Under the pieces are notes generated by a model. It was given only the letters and a program-made list of their open reading frames with translations. It did no database searches and had not been told where the DNA came from. This document shows positions 42,822 through 51,204 of a stretch of DNA of 64,000 nucleotides, piece by piece (within the stretch, counting starts at the first letter, position 1; each line of letters begins with the position of its first letter). The DNA is taken from NCBI RefSeq assembly GCF_036237275.1, contig NZ_CP108352.1, positions 3,286,001-3,350,000 on the forward strand. The letters run 5' to 3'. The translations under genes were made by a program, and so were the position numbers. This DNA is from Streptomyces sp. NBC_01353. Its GTDB lineage: Bacteria > Actinomycetota > Actinomycetes > Streptomycetales > Streptomycetaceae.

Positions 42822-43763
42822 TCAGACGTCGATCTTCGAGAAGCGGCGGATGGCGACGAAGCCGACGACGTACAGCGCGAACGCGGCGACGACGGCGAAC
42901 TGGCCGAGGCCGGAGCCGGTCATCCGGTCCAGGGCGCCCGGCTGCATGTTGTCGATGAGCAGCAGCGACCCGATGCCGATGACCGGGACCGAGTACGCCG
43001 TCATGCTCACCTGGGAGAGCTGGGTACGGACCTCCCGTCGGGTCTCCTTGCGCTCCTCCAGCGTCTCGGTGAGGTTGCGCAGCGAGGAGACGACCGTGCC
43101 GCCGGCCTTGTTGGCGAGGACGAGGGTGGTGACGAGGACGACGAGTTCGCGGGAGGGGAGGCGTTCGGCGAGTTCGCCGAGGGCGTCGTCGATGGAGGTG
43201 CCGACCGCGAGCTGCTGGGCGACCTTCTCCAGTTCGTCGCCTGCGGGCGCTTCCAGTTCGTCGGCGGCCATGCTGAGGGCCATCCGTAGGGCGAGTCCGG
43301 CCTGGGTGGCGTTGGCGAGGATCCTCGACAGCTCCGGCAGCTGGTTGATGAACTTCTCGATGCGCTTCTGGCGTTGCCAGTTGAGGAAGCCCATGGCCAC
43401 CCACACCCCGAGGAAGCCGCAGATGGGGCCGAAGAACGGGGAGAGCACGGACTGTCCGGTGATCCACAGGGCGGCCACGGTCACGGACATGGCGACGACG
43501 AACTCGCCGGGGGTCAGGTCGAGGCCGGTGGCGGAGATCCGCAGTTCCAGCTTCCGGCCGAACGCGGTCCGGCGGACACGTCGGTCGATGCCCCGGAAGC
43601 GGCGCCTGCGACGGCCGCCTCGTTCCGGTTCGCCGGTCTGAGTGAGCCGGGCGACCAGGGCGGCGCGCTGGGCGGCGCCGCTCGCGTACAGGTGGATGCC
43701 GAGCACGGCGAGGACGCAGCAGAGCAGCGCGACGCCGGTCACCAGCCAGGTGAGTGGGTTCAT
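42822..43763 (-). CDS. tadB: TadB, type II secretion F-domain protein
   Basis: 313 residues. T2SSF core phrases QLPELSRILANATQAGLALRMAL and ALGELAERLPSRELVVLVTTL; membrane segments at about 5-25, 90-130, 255-300. With TadC it makes the membrane channel/platform on which Flp subunits are polymerised. Encoded 13 bases after tadA and 10 before tadC. Confidence 0.9.
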   Translation of the reverse strand: MNPLTWLVTGVALLCCVLAVLGIHLYASGAAQRAALVARLTQTGEPERGGRRRRRFRGIDRRVRRTAFGRKLELRISATGLDLTPGEFVVAMSVTVAALWITGQSVLSPFFGPICGFLGVWVAMGFLNWQRQKRIEKFINQLPELSRILANATQAGLALRMALSMAADELEAPAGDELEKVAQQLAVGTSIDDALGELAERLPSRELVVLVTTLVLANKAGGTVVSSLRNLTETLEERKETRREVRTQLSQVSMTAYSVPVIGIGSLLLIDNMQPGALDRMTGSGLGQFAVVAAFALYVVGFVAIRRFSKIDV

Positions 43764-43776
43764 CTCCGTCGCCCTC

Positions 43777-45117
43777 CTACTTCGCTTCTCGGGTCGCGAG
43801 CTGCTCGTCGGACGCGGCGACGCCGAAGGCCTGCGGGATCGGTTGCCCCGCCATGTACAGCCGGTCGGCGACGCGTCGTGGCAGCGGGTGGTACTCGTAC
43901 GCGCCGTACACCCGTCCGTCGGCGGCGAGCGGCTGGGCGCGGAAGCGGCAGACGGTGGCGAGGGTGAAGCGTTCGCGTCCGTTCGACGCCAGGATGGCTA
44001 TCTCGGTGATGCGGCGGGTGCCGTCGGCGTGTCGGGTGAGCTGGACGAGGACGTCGACGGCGCTGTTGATCTGGTCGCGGAGCGCCTCGAAGGGGACCTT
44101 GACCTCGGACATCGAGGCCAGTGTCTGGAGCCGCATCAGGGCGTCCTCGGCCGAGTTGGCGTGGACGGTGGCGAGGGAGCCGTCGTGGCCGGTGGACATC
44201 GCCTGGAGCATGTCGAGGGTCTCTCCGCCGCGGACCTCGCCGACGATGATCCGGTCGGGGCGCATCCGCAGGGAGTTGCGGACGAGGTCGCGGATGGTGA
44301 CCTGGCCGCGGCCCTCGATGTTCGGGGGCCGGCTTTCGAGGCGGATGACGTGGGACTGCTGGAGCTGGAGTTCGGCCGAGTCCTCGATGGTGATGACCCG
44401 CTCGCCGTCGGGGATCAGCCCGGAGAGGGCGTTGAGGAGGGTGGTCTTTCCGGTGCCGGTCGCGCCGGAGACGATCACGTTGAACTTCGCCTGGACGAGT
44501 CCCGCGAGGAGGAACAGCATCTGCTCGTCGAGCGAGCCGAGGCCGATCATCTCGCGCAGGGTGTACGCGCGGGGGAAGCGGCGGATCGTGAGCGTCGCCC
44601 CGGTGAGGGAGAGCGGCGGGATGATCACGTTGACGCGCTCGCCGGACGGCAGCCGGGCGTCGACCATCGGATTGGACTCGTCCACGCGCCGGTTGACGGT
44701 GGAGACGATGCGTTCGATGGTCTGCATCAGCTGCTCGTGGGAGGCGAAGCGGAGCGGCAGCAGTTCGACCCGGCCGGCCCGCTCGATGAAGATCTGGTCG
44801 GGTCCGTTGACCATGATCTCGGTGATGGAGGCGTCTTCGAGGAGGGGTTCGAGGACTCCGAGGCCGAGCGCCTCGTCGACGACGCGGCGGATGAGCTGGG
44901 CGCGTTCGACGGTGGAGAGGACGGGGCCCTCGCGGCTGATGATGTGTCCGAGGACGCGTTCGAGGCGGGCCCGTCGCTCGGCCGCGGCGAGGGCCGACAT
45001 CTCGGTGAGGTCGATCTCTTCCAGCAGCTTGGCCCGGAAGGACGCGACGAGATGACCGTCCTCGCGGCCTCCGGGGCCGTTCTCCTCGGGTGCGCTGATG
45101 CGTGCCCGCAGGCTCAT
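43777..45117 (-). CDS. tadA: TadA/CpaF secretion ATPase
   Basis: 446 residues. The ATPase that powers Flp export. Walker A is GATGTGKTTLLNA with Lys224, the Asp box reads TIEDSAELQ, the Walker B-like segment is DRIIVGEVRGGE near 285, and the His box lies in GHDGSLATVHANSAE. The N-terminal region (about 80-200) contains the CpaF RNA-binding-like platform ITEIMVNGPDQIFIER. The start overlaps a TadE-like gene by 4 bases (ATGA). Confidence 0.95.
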   Translation of the reverse strand: MSLRARISAPEENGPGGREDGHLVASFRAKLLEEIDLTEMSALAAAERRARLERVLGHIISREGPVLSTVERAQLIRRVVDEALGLGVLEPLLEDASITEIMVNGPDQIFIERAGRVELLPLRFASHEQLMQTIERIVSTVNRRVDESNPMVDARLPSGERVNVIIPPLSLTGATLTIRRFPRAYTLREMIGLGSLDEQMLFLLAGLVQAKFNVIVSGATGTGKTTLLNALSGLIPDGERVITIEDSAELQLQQSHVIRLESRPPNIEGRGQVTIRDLVRNSLRMRPDRIIVGEVRGGETLDMLQAMSTGHDGSLATVHANSAEDALMRLQTLASMSEVKVPFEALRDQINSAVDVLVQLTRHADGTRRITEIAILASNGRERFTLATVCRFRAQPLAADGRVYGAYEYHPLPRRVADRLYMAGQPIPQAFGVAASDEQLATREAK

Positions 45118-45482
45118 GACTCGTCCTCCTCGGGCAGGGGCAGGATGGCGCTCTTGCGGACCGCGCCGAAGTCCCAGAAGGGGACGACGGACGGGATCTG
45201 TACGGTGACGGTCGCCACGGCCTCATCGCCTCCGGCGTCGACGTCGACTCCCGCGCGTTCGGCGATCCAGTCGCTCATCGCCGCCTTGCCCGCCGCCCCG
45301 GGGCCGAGCGTCGTGTCGTCGTGGGTGGCGGCCCGGGCGGCGGCGCGTGCTCCGGTGCCCGCCTGCTGGGCGGCGTACGCGGCGAGTCCGAGCTGGATCC
45401 CGGCGAGGGCTACGAGCAGCAGGATGGGGAGGAAGCCGAGGTATTCGACGGCCACCTGGCCCCGGTCGCGTGCCTTCCTCAT
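45114..45482 (-). CDS. TadE-like pseudopilin
   Basis: 122 residues. The leader MRKARDRGQVAVEYLGFLPILLLVAL has the GQVAVEY prepilin-like motif (processing after Gly8) then a membrane helix and the extended alpha stalk QQAGTGARAAARAATHD. The C-terminal half is beta-rich and acidic. It overlaps both neighbours by 4 bases (TadA and the second TadE-like). Minor pilin role is the usual inference. Confidence 0.88.
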   Translation of the reverse strand: MRKARDRGQVAVEYLGFLPILLLVALAGIQLGLAAYAAQQAGTGARAAARAATHDDTTLGPGAAGKAAMSDWIAERAGVDVDAGGDEAVATVTVQIPSVVPFWDFGAVRKSAILPLPEEDES

Positions 45483-45865
45483 GGCCGGCCCTCCTCTTCC
45501 TTCACGGCTCCGGCCTCACCGGTCACGGTGAAGGGGAAGCTGATCGCGCCGGGGAACAGCACGGGCACCTTGAGCCGTACCGTCGCCCGCACCATGTCCC
45601 CGGAGCCGGACGGGGCGCAGGACACCGAGGCGCCAGAGGCCCATGCCCCGTCCAGGTGCCGCTTCCCCGCCTCCCCGCAGTCGCCGCCCACCGCCCCCGC
45701 CCGTGCCGCCTCGTCCGCCGCGTTCCCCGCGAGCGTGAAGGTGTAGCCAACCAGGACGCACTGCCAGAGCAGGACGAGCGTGAGCAGGATGAGCGGCACC
45801 ATGCCGAGGAACTCGACGGCCACCTGCCCCTCGTCGCGCCGCGCCGCGTCCGGGTACGCCGGCAT
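45479..45865 (-). CDS. TadE-like pseudopilin
   Basis: 128 residues. RRDEGQVAVEFLGMVPLILLTLV carries the same GQVAVE leader motif as its neighbour, with a membrane helix and ANAADEAARAGAVGG-like stalk (here AGNAADEAARAGAVGG). Two cysteines (GGDCGEAGK and VSCAPSG) may pair. It overlaps the other TadE-like gene by 4 bases and is 3 bases from the TadZ-like gene. Confidence 0.88.
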   Translation of the reverse strand: MPAYPDAARRDEGQVAVEFLGMVPLILLTLVLLWQCVLVGYTFTLAGNAADEAARAGAVGGDCGEAGKRHLDGAWASGASVSCAPSGSGDMVRATVRLKVPVLFPGAISFPFTVTGEAGAVKEEEGRP

Positions 45866-45868
45866 GGC

Positions 45869-47179
45869 TCAGCGACCTTTCCCGCGGCGGCGCAGCCCCA
45901 GCGATCCCCGGTCGTCCCCGCGTGTGAGGGCGAGCTGCATCCCCGAACGCGATCCCGGACCCGATCCCGCGCCGGACCCCGCCGAGGCGCCCCGCGAAGG
46001 GGCCCCTGGTGTCCCGACCAGCCCCAGCTCGCCGGCGAGCGACCACAGGGCCTGCTTCACGCTCGACCGGGCGTCGAGTTCGTGCATCCGGCCCGCGTCG
46101 ACGACGCCCTGGAGCTCCTTGAAGTTGGCGGGGACGACGACGCCCGCCATCCGGGTCCCGGTGATCTTCTGGATGAGGGCGGGCTGGATCTCGGTGGAGC
46201 GCGTGTACCGGTTCACCAGTACGGTGCTCTCCTCCGCCTTGCGGATCTGGAGCCGGTCCCACATCCGTACGGTCCGCTTCGCTGCTCGTACCGCGACCAC
46301 GTCCGGGGTGGTGACCAGGAGCGCCGAGTCCGCCATCTCGACGGCGACCGCGCCCGCCCCGGTCAGATGGGTTCCGCAGTCGACGACCACGACGTCGTAG
46401 CGGGATCGGAGCACGCTGACGATCTTGCGGGCGGCGCGGTCGGGGACGTCCTCGCCGCGTTCGCCCTCACCGGGGGCGAGGAGCAGGGCGATGCCCGTCT
46501 CGTGGGTGTAGACGGCGTCCTGGAGAACGCGGGGCGAGATGTCGTCGACGGCCGCGAGGTCGGCGACCGAGCGGCGGAACTGGACGTCGAGGTACGAGGC
46601 GATGTCGCCGCTCTGGAGGTCCATGTCGACGAGGGCGACGGTCCGGCCCGAGGCCCGGGAGGCGAGGGCGAGTTGGACGGCGGTGACGGTGGTTCCGACG
46701 CCGCCCTTGGCGCCGCTGACGGTGACGACGGTGCCGCCGGGTCCGGTGAGGACGTCGGCGCCGCTGCCGAGGTGCCGGCGGACGCCGACGGACCACTGGG
46801 CGGCGGCCTGGACGCGGCTGGCGAGCTCCTCGTAGCCGAGAGGGAGGGTGACCAGGCCGCGGGCGCCGGAGTCCATGGCGGCGGAGAAGAGGACGGGGCT
46901 GGCGTCGGCGGTGATGAGGACGACGCCGACGGCGGGGAAGCGGAGCGCGACCTCACGGATGAGTTCCAGCGCCGGGACCGGGCCGATCCGCTCGTGGACG
47001 ACGACGACTTCGGGCAGCTCGTCGAGGGACTCGGCGGCCAGCCGGGCGAGGGTGTCGACGAGATGGGTGGAGTCGGCGACGGGGGCGGCGGGTTCGGCGT
47101 CGGGGAGCTGGCTGAGCAGCGTGGTGACGGCCCGGGCCGCGTCGGGGTCGGCGACGGCCGGCAGGATCCTGGTGGTCAT
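45869..47179 (-). CDS. TadZ/CpaE-like ATPase (MinD/ParA type) with receiver-like N-terminus
   Basis: 436 residues. Residues 1-130 form a receiver-like domain without the full acidic pocket. The MinD/ParA-like ATPase follows, with a deviant Walker A, SGAKGGVGTTVTAV, around Lys158. Then come VALVDMDLQSGDIASYLD and YDVVVVDCGTHL. TadZ/CpaE proteins position the secretion apparatus at a pole or site. The last 60 residues are a Gly/Ser/Arg-rich tail. It sits 6 bases after cpaB. Confidence 0.92.
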   Translation of the reverse strand: MTTRILPAVADPDAARAVTTLLSQLPDAEPAAPVADSTHLVDTLARLAAESLDELPEVVVVHERIGPVPALELIREVALRFPAVGVVLITADASPVLFSAAMDSGARGLVTLPLGYEELASRVQAAAQWSVGVRRHLGSGADVLTGPGGTVVTVSGAKGGVGTTVTAVQLALASRASGRTVALVDMDLQSGDIASYLDVQFRRSVADLAAVDDISPRVLQDAVYTHETGIALLLAPGEGERGEDVPDRAARKIVSVLRSRYDVVVVDCGTHLTGAGAVAVEMADSALLVTTPDVVAVRAAKRTVRMWDRLQIRKAEESTVLVNRYTRSTEIQPALIQKITGTRMAGVVVPANFKELQGVVDAGRMHELDARSSVKQALWSLAGELGLVGTPGAPSRGASAGSGAGSGPGSRSGMQLALTRGDDRGSLGLRRRGKGR

Positions 47180-47185
47180 CCGGCC

Positions 47186-47890
47186 TCACTTGTCCTTGTC
47201 GAGCGTGTAGGTGCGGTCGCGCGGGTCGACGGTGGGTTCGCCGCCGGGTGCGACGAGGGCGAGGCGTACGTGCTGGGCGAAGGACTCGGCGTAGGCGACG
47301 CGCTGGGTGTCGAGCGTGGAGAGCGCGAAGGTGATCGGGACGGCCTCGGTGGCGCGGCTGCTCCGGTCGTCACTGTCGCTGATGGGGGTGAGCTTGCCGA
47401 CGTCCAGGACCCGGGCGTTGGCGACGATCATCTTCGACTGGGCGGGCTGCCCGTCCTTCTCGCCGTCGAAGGTGGCGTAGATGTTGACCGTGGCACCGGC
47501 GGTGATCTTGCCGGCGACTCCCGTGGCGGCGTCGATCATGATGGCGATCTCCTGCTGGCCGGGCTGGAGCGCCGGACGTTTGACGATCATGTCGGACTGG
47601 AGCAGTGAGCCGGCCCGGAGGGTGGTGACGGCGATCTTGCCCTCGATCTGGTCGAGGTCGGTGACGGCGTTGTCCGAGAGCCAGCGCTCGGGCATCGCGA
47701 TCTCTTCGAACTGCCCGGCGCTCAGCGGGGTGTAGGGCGCCACGTCTTTCCTGACCTGGTACGCCTTCACCTCGGGTCCGACCTTGGAGTTGACGTCACC
47801 GATCACCGAGAGGACACCGGCGAAGGCGCCCAGGGCGCACAGGACGGACAGCAGCAGAAGTAGGACGCCACGACGCTGGCGGGAATTCAT
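47186..47890 (-). CDS. cpaB: CpaB, Flp pilus assembly protein (SAF domain)
   Basis: 234 residues. An N-terminal membrane helix (about 8-30) is followed by the SAF domain: VRKDVAPYTPLSAGQFEEIAM, then TTLRAGSLLQSDMIV, and a CpaB C-domain with GKITAGATVNIYATFDGEKDG. CpaB forms the exterior base of the pilus channel. The ATG at 47890 is preceded by a weak ribosome site. It is 31 bases after the zinc-ribbon gene. Confidence 0.92.
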   Translation of the reverse strand: MNSRQRRGVLLLLLSVLCALGAFAGVLSVIGDVNSKVGPEVKAYQVRKDVAPYTPLSAGQFEEIAMPERWLSDNAVTDLDQIEGKIAVTTLRAGSLLQSDMIVKRPALQPGQQEIAIMIDAATGVAGKITAGATVNIYATFDGEKDGQPAQSKMIVANARVLDVGKLTPISDSDDRSSRATEAVPITFALSTLDTQRVAYAESFAQHVRLALVAPGGEPTVDPRDRTYTLDKDK

Positions 47891-47921
47891 TGCCGTACAA
47901 CCTCGATCGGTTCCGTGTGAC

Positions 47922-48797
47922 TCAGCGGACAGGGGAAGTGAGCGCCCGGGGTTCGGCCGAGGCGGTGGGCAGCACGGTGGTGGGCAGAGGGGCGGAGCAG
48001 AATCCGCAGCGGTCGCCGATGAGTTCCATCCGGCACCAGTGGCAGGTCTCGCGGCGTACGGAGGAGACCAGGTGGTGGAGGACCGCGATGTCGGGGAGGT
48101 AGGCCGCGAACTCGACCAGCCGGCCGGTGCCCCACCAGCGCGGCGATTCGGCGGGCAGCGGGGCCTCCTGCACACCCTGGACCTGCCAGCGGGGTGCGAG
48201 GGTGCCGGTGGGCCAGTCGGTCTGCAGCTGTCCGCGGGCCAGCAGGAGCTGGGTGGCGAACTCGGGTCCGGCGGGCGGCTCGGCGCCCGGTGCGATGCGG
48301 ACGAGCTGCGGTACGGGCCCGGCGAGGACGGCGAACTGGGCGCCCGGCATCCAGCCCTTGAGGTGGGACTTGAGACTGACCGGTACGCGGTCGAGCTTGG
48401 CGACGGATCCGAGGACGGCCCCGGCGTAGATGTAGTGGGCGAGCAGTCGGGCGGCCGAGGCGACGACGCCGGGGCTGAAGTCGCAGGCGGACAGCTGCCT
48501 CAGCTGTCGGGCCAGGACGGCGGTGCCGAGCGGCGGCAGATCGGTCTTGACCAGGGCGATCCGGTCGCTCTCCAGGAGGGACCGTACGGCGTGCAGTCGC
48601 TGCTCGGTGGCGGTCGGTACGGAGGTGGGGCAGACCACGATCACATGGCCGTACCGGTCGAGGAGGAGCTGGAGGTCGGCGACGGCGGAGGCGAGGGGCT
48701 GGGTCCCCGGTGCCGGAAGGACGGCTGCGGTGGGTGTCTGCTGGTCGGTCGGTGGCAGCACCAGATCGGCACTGGTGACCGCGATCGCTGTCGGCAC
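47922..48797 (-). CDS. Unrecognised zinc-ribbon protein at the head of the Tad locus
   Basis: 291 residues; not a family I recognise. Residues 1-220 form a soluble Ala/Leu-rich alpha/beta domain (DLQLLLDRYGHVIVVCPTSV, then DRIALVKTDLPPLGTAVLARQ). The C-terminus has CHWCRMELIGDRCGFC, two CxxC pairs 9 residues apart that make a zinc ribbon, before a Pro-rich end. No membrane segment. It is the first gene of the cluster and is followed 31 bases later by cpaB. It could be a cytosolic assembly or regulatory factor. Confidence 0.75.
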   Translation of the reverse strand: MPTAIAVTSADLVLPPTDQQTPTAAVLPAPGTQPLASAVADLQLLLDRYGHVIVVCPTSVPTATEQRLHAVRSLLESDRIALVKTDLPPLGTAVLARQLRQLSACDFSPGVVASAARLLAHYIYAGAVLGSVAKLDRVPVSLKSHLKGWMPGAQFAVLAGPVPQLVRIAPGAEPPAGPEFATQLLLARGQLQTDWPTGTLAPRWQVQGVQEAPLPAESPRWWGTGRLVEFAAYLPDIAVLHHLVSSVRRETCHWCRMELIGDRCGFCSAPLPTTVLPTASAEPRALTSPVR

Positions 48798-49173
48798 GTC
48801 GGGCTCCCCGTCCCCATGTCCCCATGACTCACTGCGTTCACTGCGTTACTGCACAGCGCGGTGCTTCTGCACCTTATCCACGGACCGCGGGCTGGTGAAC
48901 ACACAATCCGCCAAGCGCCAGGAGTTTTCTGGGCCCGCACGACCCTTGCGCTGGGCCTGGACGTGGGCCCGGAAGTGGGTCCAGGCAGGGGCCTTGACAT
49001 GGGCCTGGGCGTGGCCGGCCATGGGCCCCAGGGCCCACACGCGGACCCCGCGCCTCAACTCCCGCCTCTTCCAGAGGTCTTGACAACTCGATTGGTCTGG
49101 ACCAGCTTGTCCCTCAGCGGTGGCCACCGTTCCGACCCCTCCACACCCCCAACTCCCCCTCCGGAGGCAGCAA
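48798..49173. other. Divergent control region between the Tad locus and the chitinase gene
   Basis: 376 bases with no credible gene. It contains GC-rich imperfect repeats around GGGCCTGG, a TTGACA box at 49080-49085 and a DasR-type palindrome at 49091-49106 for the chitinase. Promoter elements for the minus-strand Tad genes are expected near 48800-48950, but I cannot point to them. Confidence 0.6.
49091..49106 (+). promoter_or_regulatory. DasR-type (dre) operator of the chitinase gene
   Basis: ATTGGTCTGGACCAGC matches 13 of 16 bases of the dre consensus ACTGGTCTAGACCAGT, which DasR binds to repress chitinase and GlcNAc-uptake genes until glucosamine-6-phosphate rises. It sits just after a TTGACA box (49080-49085), the promoter position where DasR acts. 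Confidence 0.7.
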
Positions 49174-50874
49174 GTGGACCGCACCACCACCCGCTCCCGC
49201 AGATGGATCGGCGGCGCGCTTGCGCTGGCCGTCGGTTCCGGGCTCGTCCTCGTCGGCGGCGCCGGCACCGCCCAGGCCGCGGACGTCAACGTGGCCAAGA
49301 ACGCGGGCTTCGAGTCCGGTACCGCCAACTGGACCTGTTCCGCGGGCAGCGGCTCCGCGGTCTCCTCGCCCGTACGGACGGGGGCCGGCGCCCTCAAGGG
49401 GACCCCGGCCGGCCAGGACAACGTCCGGTGCAGCCAGGTCGTCACCGTCAAGCCCAACTCGACGTACACCCTGAGCGCCTGGGTGCAGGGCGGGTACGCC
49501 TACCTCGGCGCGACCGGCACCGGGACCACGGACGTCTCCACCTGGACCCCCGACAGCTCCTCCTGGAAGCAGCTGACCACCAGCTTCACCACCGGCGCGA
49601 ACACCACCTCGGTCACCGTCCACACCCACGGCTGGTACGGCCAGGCCGCCTACTTCGTCGACGACGTCTCCGTCTTCGGCCCCGACGGGGGCGGCGGCAC
49701 CGATCCCGACCCGGTCGTCCCGTCGACCCCGGCGGGCCTCGCGGCGGGCACGGTCACCTCGTCCTCGGTCGCCCTGAGCTGGAACGCCGTCTCCGGCGCC
49801 ACCGGCTACAAGGTGTACAGGGACGGCGCCCTGGCACAGACGGTCTCCAGCACGTCGGCCACGGTGACGGGCCTCGTCGCCAACACGACGTACCAGTTCC
49901 AGGTCTCCGCGACCAACGCGGCGGGCGAGTCCGCCAAGTCCACCGCCGTCTCGGCCCGGACCGGCACCACCAACCCGGGCCCCGGCCCGTCCGTCCCCAA
50001 GCACGCCCTGACCGGCTACTGGCAGAACTTCAACAACGGCGCGACCGTCCAGAAGCTGCGGGACGTCCAGGCGCAGTACGACATCATCGCCGTCTCCTTC
50101 GCCGACTCGACCACCACGCCTGGCCAGATCGTCTTCAACCTCGACCCGGCCGTCGGCTATGCCTCCGTCGCCGACTTCAAGGCCGACATCGCGGCCAAGA
50201 AGGCGGCCGGCAAGTCGGTCATCGTCTCCGTCGGCGGCGAGAAGGGCAACGTCACCATCAACAGTGACGCCTCCGCGACCGCCTTCGCGAACAGCGCGTA
50301 CGCCCTGATGCAGGAGTACGGCTTCAACGGGGTCGACATCGACCTGGAGCACGGCATCAACTCCACGTACCTGACCAAGGCGTTGCGCCAGCTCTCCGCC
50401 AAGGCCGGTTCGTCGATGGTCCTGACGATGGCCCCGCAGACCATCGACATGCAGAACACGGGCACCGAGTACTTCAAGACCGCGCTTGCCGTGAAGGACA
50501 TCCTCACGGTGGTCAACATGCAGTACTACAACAGCGGCTCGATGCTCGGCTGCGACGGCAAGGTGTACAGCCAGGGCTCGGTGGACTTCCTCACCGCGCT
50601 GGCGTGCATCCAGCTCCAGGGCGGCCTCGACGCCTCCCAGGTCGGACTCGGCGTGCCGGCCTCGACCCGCGGCGCGGGCAGCGGCTACGTCGACCCGTCG
50701 ATCGTCAAGAACGCGCTGGACTGCCTGGCCCGCGGCACCAACTGCGGCTCCTTCAAGCCCTCGCAGACCTGGCCCAACCTGCGCGGTGCGATGACCTGGT
50801 CGACCAACTGGGACGCGACGGCCGGCAACGCCTGGTCCAACGCGGTCGGACCGCACGTCCACAACCTCCCGTAG
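49174..50874 (+). CDS. Secreted GH18 chitinase with N-terminal carbohydrate-binding and fibronectin III domains
   Basis: 566 residues. Signal peptide 1-35 (ending AQAAD). A jelly-roll carbohydrate-binding domain covers about 36-172 (NAGFESGTANWTCSAG... VTVHTHGWYGQAAYFVDDVSVF). Fibronectin III covers about 190-272. GH18 follows: GYWQNFNNG at its start, SVGGEKGN in strand 3, and the catalytic GFNGVDIDLEHG with Glu392. It hydrolyses chitin outside the cell. The GTG at 49174 has GGAGG six bases upstream. The layout and the dre site fit ChiA (SCO5003) of S. coelicolor; that identity is from memory of context. Confidence 0.94.
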   Translation: MDRTTTRSRRWIGGALALAVGSGLVLVGGAGTAQAADVNVAKNAGFESGTANWTCSAGSGSAVSSPVRTGAGALKGTPAGQDNVRCSQVVTVKPNSTYTLSAWVQGGYAYLGATGTGTTDVSTWTPDSSSWKQLTTSFTTGANTTSVTVHTHGWYGQAAYFVDDVSVFGPDGGGGTDPDPVVPSTPAGLAAGTVTSSSVALSWNAVSGATGYKVYRDGALAQTVSSTSATVTGLVANTTYQFQVSATNAAGESAKSTAVSARTGTTNPGPGPSVPKHALTGYWQNFNNGATVQKLRDVQAQYDIIAVSFADSTTTPGQIVFNLDPAVGYASVADFKADIAAKKAAGKSVIVSVGGEKGNVTINSDASATAFANSAYALMQEYGFNGVDIDLEHGINSTYLTKALRQLSAKAGSSMVLTMAPQTIDMQNTGTEYFKTALAVKDILTVVNMQYYNSGSMLGCDGKVYSQGSVDFLTALACIQLQGGLDASQVGLGVPASTRGAGSGYVDPSIVKNALDCLARGTNCGSFKPSQTWPNLRGAMTWSTNWDATAGNAWSNAVGPHVHNLP

Positions 50875-50882
50875 TACGGGTT

Positions 50883-50936
50883 CCGCGGTACGGGATCGAT
50901 CCGCGGTACGGGATCGATCCGCAGTACGGGATTCCG
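50883..50936. repeat. 18-bp tandem repeat after the chitinase gene
   Basis: Three consecutive 18-base units beginning CCGCGGTACGGGATCGAT, the first two perfect, the third degenerate. They lie between the chitinase stop and its terminator, in what would be 3' untranslated RNA. Confidence 0.8.
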
Positions 50937-50938
50937 CC

Positions 50939-50976
50939 ACGAACAGCGCCGCCGCTCCCCCGGCGGCGCTGTTCGT
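50939..50976 (+). terminator. Chitinase terminator
   Basis: A perfect 16-bp stem (50939-50954 with 50961-50976) and a 6-base loop. Confidence 0.8.
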
Positions 50977-51204
50977 GCGTACGGCCACACCCGCCTGAGC
51001 GATCTCCGCCATGTCCGCCCGCCTTTCGCCGGTCCCGTGTGATCTCCTGTCTGATCCGGGTCCCCGAAGCGGCCGCTTGCACGGCAGCGCACGAGGGCAT
51101 GGCCGAACCCCACCCTTGACCAGTTCATGTCAGCGCCGCACGATGAGCCCGGACACCCCGCACAGCTTGTCGCACACCCCCACACTCCCCACCCAGGAGA
51201 CAGC
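50977..51204. promoter_or_regulatory. Upstream region of the M14 carboxypeptidase
   Basis: With the repeat and terminator before it, this makes a 330-base gene-free stretch. A TTGACC box lies at 51116-51121 with a weak -10 CACGAT 17 bases later, about 60 bases before the ATG at 51205; assignment is tentative. AGGAGA at 51195-51200 is the ribosome site. Nothing else is recognised. Confidence 0.35.

Noticed and set aside
33697-48797. Type II or competence secretion system instead of Tad
   Set aside because: Flp, TadZ-like, CpaB and two TadE-like genes together are diagnostic of Tad; no secretin, GspC/GspL or ComG-type genes occur.
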